Source of the DNA: Thiobacillus sp. UBA2186
GTDB lineage: Bacteria; Pseudomonadota; Gammaproteobacteria; Burkholderiales; Thiobacillaceae
Direction of reading: 5' to 3'
Length of the DNA stretch: 12,924 bases
Assembly: GCA_002327405.1 (NCBI GenBank)
Contig: DCVO01000122.1
Coordinates: 1-12,924, forward strand
Part shown: in pieces, positions 7,999-12,924 of the stretch
Numbering within the stretch: the stretch's first letter is position 1
Layout: each line of letters starts with the position of its first letter
Position numbers and translations under genes: made by a program
Notes under the pieces: model-generated
What the model saw: the letters and a program-made list of their open reading frames with translations, nothing else
The model's database searches: none
Told to the model about the DNA's origin: nothing

Positions 7999-8522
7999 TG
8001 CCGCGAATTTACGAAACCCTGCTTTACCATCTGCAGCGCCTCGGCCGTGCGGGCGCCGCGGGTGCGGCGCTGATCGCGGCCGCGCTGATCGTGGAAACCG
8101 CATTCGTGCGGCCCATGCAGGCCGAGCGCGCCGAACTTGCCGGGCGCGGCGAGCAGTTGCGCCTGGCGAGCATGGCGCAGGCGCGCGCGGACGAAACCGT
8201 GCAGGCGCAGCCGGCCGTGCCGCTCAGTCCCGCCGCCGAGGCCGCGCTCAGGCAGTTGTTCCAGGCCGCAGAGGAGGAGGGGCTGAGCCTGGACCAGGGC
8301 GACTACAAGCTCACCGACGAATCCGGGGCGAACCGCCGCCGTTATCTGCTCACGCTGCCGGTGATCGGCCCCTATCCGGCCATCCGCGCCTTCCTCGCCA
8401 AGGCGCTCAACGATGACCATGCCATTGCGCTCAACGCCGTGGAATTGCGGCGCGAAGCCATCGAGGATGCCGACCTCGATGCCGTCCTGCGTTTCACCCT
8501 TTACCTGGGGGCGGAGTCATGA
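7995..8522 (+). CDS. PilO/GspM-like bitopic membrane protein
   Basis: A 175-residue protein with one N-terminal membrane helix (about 18-38, RAGAAGAALIAAALIVETAF). An Ala/Glu-rich coiled-coil segment (about 40-95) and a C-terminal periplasmic domain follow (YLLTLPVIGPYPAIRAFLAKALNDDHAIALNAVELRRE, ending VLRFTLYLG). This is the PilO/GspM layout. The phrase 'pYpaIraFL...l' and the terminal beta strand match the ferredoxin-like fold of that family. ATG 7995 overlaps the preceding stop; a second ATG at 7998 is an equally plausible start one codon later. It overlaps the next gene by ATGA at 8519-8522. It probably heterodimerises with the PilN-like neighbour. Confidence 0.75.
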   Translation: MMPRIYETLLYHLQRLGRAGAAGAALIAAALIVETAFVRPMQAERAELAGRGEQLRLASMAQARADETVQAQPAVPLSPAAEAALRQLFQAAEEEGLSLDQGDYKLTDESGANRRRYLLTLPVIGPYPAIRAFLAKALNDDHAIALNAVELRREAIEDADLDAVLRFTLYLGAES

Positions 8523-9022
8523 ACACCCGCCACATCGTGCTTGCCCTTGCCCTGGCGGCAACCCTGGCGGCCGTGTTCTGGCCGCAGGAAGAAGAGGCGC
8601 CGGAACTCGCGATGGTGGAGCCCGTTCGCCGCGCCGGACCTGCCGCCGTACCGGAACGGCAGGCTGCTCCGAAACCCGAAGCCGCCACGGCCCGCGCCGA
8701 CCATGAACTCGCCGCGCCGCGCTTCGAACCCGAAATGGCTGCGGACCTGTTCCCGTCCCAGACCTGGGTGCCGCCGCCCCCGCCCCCGGCCCGGCTGCCG
8801 CCGCCTCCGCCCGAACCGCCGCCGCTGCCCTTCAAATACCTGGGCCGCTGGGCCGAAGCGGACAGCGAAGTCGTGTTCCTCACGCACGGCAACGGGGTGC
8901 TGCGCATCCACGGCGGCGAAGTTCTGCCCGGCGGCTGGCGGGTGGACGAAATCGCAAGGACCCGGGTGGTTTTCACCTACCAGCCGCTCAACATGCAACG
9001 AACCCTAGGAATTGCGCCATGA
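8519..9022 (+). CDS. Proline-rich PilP/GspC-like periplasmic connector (often mislabelled 'translation initiation factor')
   Basis: A 167-residue protein with an N-terminal membrane anchor or signal (about 5-21). A charged, Ala/Pro-rich linker (25-82), a dense polyproline stretch (83-104, WVPPPPPPARLPPPPPEPPP) and a small C-terminal domain (104-165) follow. That domain reads PLPFKYLG..., EVVFLTHGNGVLRIHGGEVL, GWRVDEI, TRVVFTYQPL, which is the strand pattern of the PilP/GspC homology region that contacts the secretin N0 domain. I recall homologues annotated 'secretion system X translation initiation factor', a label likely caused by low-complexity similarity to IF-2. Its position directly before the secretin, with a 4-bp overlap (9019-9022), supports the connector role. 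Confidence 0.78.
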   Translation: MNTRHIVLALALAATLAAVFWPQEEEAPELAMVEPVRRAGPAAVPERQAAPKPEAATARADHELAAPRFEPEMAADLFPSQTWVPPPPPPARLPPPPPEPPPLPFKYLGRWAEADSEVVFLTHGNGVLRIHGGEVLPGGWRVDEIARTRVVFTYQPLNMQRTLGIAP

Positions 9023-10974
9023 AAAAGGCAGCCCGGATCGTACTCATCACACTGGCCATTGCCGGTTGCGCCAGCGACAAGGCCTACCGCGAGGGCCAGC
9101 GCCTGCTCGCCGAAGGCAGGACGGAGGAGGGCATCAAGTCGCTGGAGCAGGCGGTGCGCGATGCGCCGGGCAACGCCCAATACCGGAGCACGCTGGTCCA
9201 CAGCCGCGAAGCCAATCTCAACCGCCTGCTCGCCGAAGGCGATGCGGCCCTCAAGTCCGGCCGCCTGGCAGAGGCGGAAGCCCGCTACCGCGACGTGTTG
9301 CGGCTGCATCCCGAAAACCTGCCGGCCGCAGCCGGACTCTCGGCCATTGAAATCCGCAAACGGAACGCCGTGCTGCTCGCCGAGGCCGAGGCGGCCTCCA
9401 GGAAGGGCGAGCATGACATCGCTCAGGCCAGGCTGCGCACCATCCTGGCCCAGCAGCCGGACCACGCCGAGGCGGCGCAACTGCTCAAGCTGGTCGAGGA
9501 AAAGTCCGGACGCACGCGCGGCGTGGAATTCCCGCAACTGTCCGCAGCCTTGCGCCGCCCGGTCACCCTGGAGTTCCGCGACGCGCCGCTGAAGGCCGTC
9601 ATGGACGCGGTTTCGCGCCAGGGCGGATTCAACATCGTGTTCGACAAGGACGTGCGCCTCGACCAGAAGGCCACCGTCTTCGCGCGCGACACCGCGCTGG
9701 TCGACGCGCTCGACATGCTGCTCGCCACCAACCAGCTCGCGCGCAAGGTGCTCAATGCCAATACCCTGCTTGTCTACCCCGCCCAGCCGGCCAAGCGCAA
9801 GGACTACGAGGACATGGTGGTCAAGAGCTTCTTCCTCGCCAACACCAAGGCCAAGCAGGCCGTGAACATGATCAAGAGCATGGCCAAGGTAAAAGACGTC
9901 TACGTGGACGAAGACCTCAACATGATCATGGTCCGCGATACCCCCGAAACGGTGCGCCTGGTCGAGAAGCTGGTCAAGGTCTCCGACCGGCCCGAACCGG
10001 AAGTCATGCTCGAAGTCGAGGTATTGGAAGTGAAACGCAGCCGCCTGCTGGAACTGGGGGCGCAGTGGCCCAACCAGTTTACGCTGCTCAATACCCTGAC
10101 CACCGACACCGCCAGCACCACCGGCGGCGTCATCGTCAATACCTCGACAACCACAATATCTCCCTTGCCGCTGACGGTGGACAAGCTGCGCCACATTACC
10201 GGCGCCGACATCGCGATGAACAACCCGCAGATCAACCTGCGCGCCGAGGACAGCGACGTCAACCTACTCGCCAATCCGCGCATCCGCGTGAAGAACAAGG
10301 AAAAGGCCAAGATCCACATCGGCGACAAGGTGCCGGTCATCACCTCCAACGTCACCTCCACCGGCGTCACTTCCGAATCGGTGTCCTATCTCGACGTCGG
10401 CCTCCAGCTCGACGTGGAACCCCAGGTGCATCTGGAGGGCGATGTCGCCATCAAGGTCGGCATGGAAGTCTCCAACATTGTGAAGGAGGTAAAGAGCGCA
10501 ACCGGCACGCTCACTTACCAATTGGGCAGCCGCAAAGCCACCACGATGCTGCGTCTCAGGGACGGCGAAACCCAGATACTGGCCGGCCTCATCTCCGACG
10601 AAGACCGTGGCAGCGCCAGCAAATTTCCCGGCCTCGGCGACCTGCCGCTGCTAGGGCGCCTGTTCTCCAGCCGCCGCGACGAGAACAGCAAGACCGAGAT
10701 CGTGATGATCATCACCCCGCACATCATCCGCAACATCGAGCGCCCCGAGCTGAGCGAAGCCGAATTCTTCGCCGGCACCGAGAGCGCTGTTTCCGACCAG
10801 CCGCTGCGCCTGCGCCCGGCCAGGCTCGTGACGCCGCCAAGGCTTCCGCCGCCGCCGTCCGCCGCCCGCGAGAACGAAGCGGAAAATGCGGCCGGACAGG
10901 AGGCGCAGAATCCTGCGGTCCCGGAAAACGCCCCGCCGGTGGAACAGCCGGCAGGGCAGGGCGGCAATCAGTGA
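9019..10974 (+). CDS. gspD: Outer-membrane lipoprotein secretin with N-terminal TPR-like region (GspD/PilQ-like)
   Basis: A 651-residue secretin. The N-terminus MKKAARIVLITLAIAGC is a lipoprotein signal with lipobox IAGC (Cys17, Ala at +2), predicting outer-membrane lipidation. Residues 20-160 are helical TPR-like repeats (AEGRTEEGIKSLEQAVRDAPGN; SGRLAEAEARYRDVLRLHPEN). The N0-like region (about 180-255, TLEFRDAPLKAVMDAVSRQ) and one secretin_N domain (about 264-322, SFFLANTKAKQAVNMIKSM) follow. The secretin channel (about 328-570) shows VPVITSN (438-444), VGLQLDVEP and GETQILAGLISDEDR...PGLGDLPLLGRLF, closing ITPHIIR. A Pro/Ala-rich tail ends the protein. Classical GspD has N1-N3 and usually needs a pilotin; here a single N1 and own lipidation suggest a compact, self-targeting secretin. 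The start overlaps the upstream stop (ATGA). Repeat array A begins 24 bp after the stop. Confidence 0.94.
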   Translation: MKKAARIVLITLAIAGCASDKAYREGQRLLAEGRTEEGIKSLEQAVRDAPGNAQYRSTLVHSREANLNRLLAEGDAALKSGRLAEAEARYRDVLRLHPENLPAAAGLSAIEIRKRNAVLLAEAEAASRKGEHDIAQARLRTILAQQPDHAEAAQLLKLVEEKSGRTRGVEFPQLSAALRRPVTLEFRDAPLKAVMDAVSRQGGFNIVFDKDVRLDQKATVFARDTALVDALDMLLATNQLARKVLNANTLLVYPAQPAKRKDYEDMVVKSFFLANTKAKQAVNMIKSMAKVKDVYVDEDLNMIMVRDTPETVRLVEKLVKVSDRPEPEVMLEVEVLEVKRSRLLELGAQWPNQFTLLNTLTTDTASTTGGVIVNTSTTTISPLPLTVDKLRHITGADIAMNNPQINLRAEDSDVNLLANPRIRVKNKEKAKIHIGDKVPVITSNVTSTGVTSESVSYLDVGLQLDVEPQVHLEGDVAIKVGMEVSNIVKEVKSATGTLTYQLGSRKATTMLRLRDGETQILAGLISDEDRGSASKFPGLGDLPLLGRLFSSRRDENSKTEIVMIITPHIIRNIERPELSEAEFFAGTESAVSDQPLRLRPARLVTPPRLPPPPSAARENEAENAAGQEAQNPAVPENAPPVEQPAGQGGNQ

Positions 10975-10997
10975 ACAGGGTTGAAGCGTACGGCAGA

Positions 10998-11271
10998 GCA
11001 GGTCGGCAAACCTTTGCCGACCTGAATGAACCCCGGCGGCATGGGTATGCCGCCCTACGACATCCGTGCCCACGGCGGCCATGAACGAAATGAACGCCCC
11101 AAACCGTAGGTCGGCAACCCCTTGCCGACACGAAACACGGCTCGGCAACCCCTTGCCGACACCCACATCCACGGCGGCATGGGGATGCCGCCCTACATCA
11201 AAAACCCGTAGGTCGGCAAACCTTTGCCGACAAATCTTGAGGATGGCGGCGGGAAAGGATTCCCGCCCTGC
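10998..11271 (+). repeat. REP/BIME-like hairpin array A (between secretin and second pseudopilin)
   Basis: Three units. Hairpin H1 (TCGGCAA-N4-TTGCCGA) occurs at 11003-11020, 11111-11128, 11142-11159 and 11213-11230. Hairpin H2 (GGCGGCAT-N4-ATGCCGCC) is at 11035-11054 and 11173-11192. A third type (GGCGGGAA-N4-TTCCCGCC) is at 11248-11267. Outer H1 copies are preceded by GTAG or GCAG (10998, 11106, 11208); H2-type copies are followed by CTAC or CTGC (11055, 11193, 11268), i.e. the same foot on the other strand. This makes convergent REP pairs. The 45-bp linker at 11059-11103 recurs in arrays B and C. H1 at 11003 has extra complementary flanks (CAG...CTG). No T-runs follow, so these are not intrinsic terminators. 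Confidence 0.93.
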
Positions 11272-11285
11272 GACTGCTGACTGAA

Positions 11286-11768
11286 ATGCTGACCGCTCAT
11301 CGCGCCAAAGGCTTCACCCTCATCGAACTGGTCATCGCCGTGGCCATCGTCGCGGTGCTGGCCATGCTCGCCGCGCCGCTCATGGAAGTCACGGCCCAGC
11401 GGCAGAAGGAACAGGAACTGCGCAGCGCGCTGCGCCAGATACGCGGCGCCATCGACGCCTACCACCAGGCCGCGCAGGACAAGCTCATCCAGTTGCCGGA
11501 CGACGCCAGCGGCTATCCGCCCGATCTCGAGTCCCTGGCGGCAGGCGTGCCGGACATCACAAAGCCCGACCTGCGCAAGATATATTTCCTGCGCCGGCTG
11601 CCGCGCGACCCGTTTTATCCCGACCCCGAAGCAACGCCGCAGGAAACCTGGGGCAAGCGCAGCTACGCCAGCCCGCCCGACGCCCCGCAGGAAGGCGACG
11701 ACGTGTTCGACGTCTACTCGTATTCGGAAAAGACCGGCCTCAATGGCGTGCCGTATAGGGAATGGTAA
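11286..11768 (+). CDS. GspG-like pseudopilin 2 of the secretion locus
   Basis: A 160-residue protein. The short leader MLTAHRAKG is followed by FTLIELVIAVAIVAVLAML, giving a prepilin peptidase site after Gly9 and Glu at +5 (residue 14). The rest is helical (QRQKEQELRSALRQIRGAIDAYHQAA) and then a GspG-like globular region with FLRRLPRDPFYPDPEATPQETWGKRSYAS. The C-terminus runs VFDVYSYSEKTGLNGVPYREW. It lacks the DIFSFGKDG calcium-site signature of the first GspG, and the internal insertion makes it longer than the third. It is probably a minor or alternative pseudopilin. The ATG at 11286 has no obvious Shine-Dalgarno and lies 14 nt after the last repeat hairpin of array A, so translation may be weak or structure-dependent. 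Arrays A and B flank it. Confidence 0.88.
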   Translation: MLTAHRAKGFTLIELVIAVAIVAVLAMLAAPLMEVTAQRQKEQELRSALRQIRGAIDAYHQAAQDKLIQLPDDASGYPPDLESLAAGVPDITKPDLRKIYFLRRLPRDPFYPDPEATPQETWGKRSYASPPDAPQEGDDVFDVYSYSEKTGLNGVPYREW

Positions 11769-11782
11769 TTGGCAATTCGCCC

Positions 11783-12011
11783 GTAGGTCGGCAAACCCTT
11801 GCCGACATGAAACACGGCTCGGCAAACCCTTGCCGACATGAATGTAAACCCGGCGGCATGGGTATGCCGCCCTACGACAACCGTGCCGCGGCGGCCATGA
11901 ACGAAATGAACACCTCGCCCGTAGGTCGGCAACCCCTTGCCGACATGAAACACGGCTCGGCAAACCCTTGCCGACACCCGCAAACCCGGCGGCATGGGTA
12001 TGCCGCCCTAC
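11783..12011 (+). repeat. REP/BIME-like hairpin array B (between pseudopilins 2 and 3)
   Basis: Two units, each GTAG-H1-H1-H2-CTAC. H1 is at 11788-11805, 11819-11836, 11926-11943 and 11957-11974; H2 at 11852-11871 and 11988-12007. GTAG feet are at 11783 and 11921, CTAC at 11872 and 12008. H1 stems are identical to those in arrays A and C, while loops vary (ACCC or CCCC) and H2 loops are GGGT. The linker (11876-11920) is the same 45-bp linker as elsewhere, with a diverged end. The array ends about 30 bp before the start of pseudopilin 3. Confidence 0.93.
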
Positions 12012-12041
12012 GAACTGTACCGACATTGCCGGATGACAAAA

Positions 12042-12422
12042 ATGCTGAACGCTGACCGCCGACGCGGCTTCACCCTCATCGAACTCCTCGTGGTGCTCAG
12101 CATCATCGCCACGCTGCTCGCGATCGCCGTGCCGCGCTACTTCCAGCACGTGGACCGCTCGAAAGAGGCCGTGCTGCGCGAGAACCTCTCCGCGGTGCGC
12201 GACGCCATCGACCAGTACCATGCCGACAAGGGCAAGTGGCCGGAATCCCTGGGCAGCCTGGCCGACAGCCGCTACCTGCGCGCCGTTCCCGTCGATCCCG
12301 TCACCGGCAGCGCCGACACCTGGATCACCGTGCCGCCGCCGGACGGCGCAATCGGCGTTTACGACATCCACAGCGGGGCGGAGGGCATGGCCAGCAACGG
12401 ACAGGCGTATGGGGAATGGTGA
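12042..12422 (+). CDS. GspG-like pseudopilin 3 of the secretion locus
   Basis: A 126-residue protein. Leader MLNADRRRG, cleavage after Gly9, then FTLIELLVVLSIIATLLAIAVPRYF with Glu at +5 (residue 14). The body resembles a shortened GspG (LRENLSAVRDAIDQYHADKGKWPESLGSLADSRYLRAVPVDPVTGS), ending VYDIHSGAEGMASNGQAYGEW. Like pseudopilin 2 it ends in Tyr-x-Glu-Trp and lacks the calcium-site motif. The start at 12042 gives the same 9-residue leader as its paralogue. ATG 12033 (three codons earlier) is possible, and the frame stays open back into a hairpin of array B (ATG 11994), which I consider read-through of repeat DNA. The Shine-Dalgarno is weak (GGAT at 12031). It probably acts as a minor pseudopilin with GspG. 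Confidence 0.88.
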   Translation: MLNADRRRGFTLIELLVVLSIIATLLAIAVPRYFQHVDRSKEAVLRENLSAVRDAIDQYHADKGKWPESLGSLADSRYLRAVPVDPVTGSADTWITVPPPDGAIGVYDIHSGAEGMASNGQAYGEW

Positions 12423-12439
12423 ATTGGAGCGGTCAGTCC

Positions 12440-12924
12440 GCAGGTCGGCAACCCCTTGCCGACATTCACATCCACGGCGGCATGGGGATGCCGCCCTACG
12501 ACATCCGTGCCGCGGCGGCCATGAACGAAATGAACGCCCCAAACCGTAGGTCGGCAATCCCTTGCCGACATGAAACACGGCTCGGCAACCCCTTGCCGAC
12601 ATTCACATCCACGGCGGCATGGGGATGCCGCCCTACGACATCCGTGCCCATGGCGGCCATGAACGAAATGAACGCCCCAAACCGTAGGTCGGCAATCCCT
12701 TGCCGACATGAAACACGGCTCGGCAACCCCTTGCCGACACCCACATCCACGGCGGCATGGGGATGCCGCCCTACGACATCCGTGCCCGTGGCGGCCATGA
12801 ACGAAATGAACGCCCCAAACCGTAGGTCGGCAACCCCTTGCCGACATGAAACACGGCTCGGCAACCCCTTGCCGACACCCACATCCACGGCGGCATGGGG
12901 ATGCCGCCCTACGACATCCGTGCC
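12440..12924 (+). repeat. REP/BIME-like array C with 138-bp tandem units, continuing past the window
   Basis: A short first unit (GCAG 12440, a single H1 at 12445-12462, H2 12476-12495) precedes a regular tandem repeat of exactly 138 bp. Units start at 12544, 12682 and 12820, the third cut by the window end. H1 copies are at 12551-12568, 12582-12599, 12689-12706, 12720-12737, 12827-12844 and 12858-12875; H2 at 12613-12632, 12751-12770 and 12889-12908. The first two full units differ at 3 of 138 positions. The third differs from the second at one position over the visible part. CTAC follows each H2. No gene is seen in the array; long minus-strand frames through it exist only because 138 is a multiple of three. 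Confidence 0.95.

Noticed and set aside
11193..12602. 469-codon minus-strand frame across both pseudopilin genes
   Set aside because: It runs antisense through two clear prepilin genes and three repeat arrays; GC-rich DNA with few stops explains its length.
12496..12888. Minus-strand frame encoding a 46-residue protein repeat
   Set aside because: The repeat period is 138 bp, a multiple of three, so any frame without a stop persists through the array. The residues simply translate the hairpins and linker, and there is no ribosome site or plausible protein fold.
12440..12924. CRISPR array
   Set aside because: The sequences between hairpins are themselves identical from unit to unit, the unit is 138 bp with internal inverted repeats, and no cas gene is present.
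10998..12924. Array hairpins as intrinsic terminators
   Set aside because: None is followed by a T-run on either strand, and they are repeated many times in series, which fits REP elements better.

Overview
The window is GC-rich chromosomal DNA from a proteobacterium, most likely a betaproteobacterium. The basis is codon use, a compact type II secretion (T2SS)-like operon of a kind I recall from that class, and the uvrB sequence. It has no phage, plasmid or integrase genes. The accessory signals are repeats: one MITE-like element and three arrays of REP/BIME-like hairpins.

Layout. 2-418 is the 3' end of uvrB. A 160-bp terminal-inverted-repeat element (419-578), flanked by CTAG duplications, sits exactly on the uvrB stop codon. 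It is followed by a terminator, a 34-bp AT-rich dyad and a small gene (955-1326) for a stand-alone protein resembling a degenerate receiver domain. Two terminators (1352-1381, 1434-1465) separate it from a convergent minus-strand gene (1502-2821) for an exported PhoX/DUF839-family phosphatase-like protein.

From 3224 to the end, on the plus strand, lies a T2SS-like locus: gspG (major pseudopilin), a 241-bp gap, then seven tightly coupled genes (3900-10974). These are gspF, gspE, a PilM/GspL-like protein, PilN-like and PilO-like membrane proteins, a proline-rich PilP/GspC-like protein, and a lipoprotein secretin (GspD/PilQ-like) with an N-terminal TPR-like region. Two further small pseudopilin genes (11286-11768 and 12042-12422) follow. 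The gene set and order, with three GspG-like pseudopilins, match what I remember being annotated in betaproteobacteria as 'predicted secretion system X', for which I know of no experimental study.

How the parts should work together (inference from families): GspE ATPase and GspF platform assemble GspG-type subunits. The PilM/N/O/P-like proteins link the platform to the secretin, which is probably self-targeted to the outer membrane as a lipoprotein. No prepilin peptidase, GspK/H/I/J or pilotin is visible here. The divergently transcribed PhoX-like protein has an export signal and is a candidate substrate.

The most unusual feature is the repeat system. It occurs only between or after the last three genes: 10998-11271, 11783-12011 and 12440 to the window end. 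It is built from 15 copies of a hairpin with an invariant stem (TCGGCAA/TTGCCGA) and 8 copies of a second hairpin (GGCGGCAT/ATGCCGCC). Outer hairpins carry a 5' GTAG (or GCAG) foot and face each other, the hallmark of REP/BIME elements moved by RAYT (TnpA-REP) proteins. In the last array they form a precise 138-bp tandem repeat that runs off the window.
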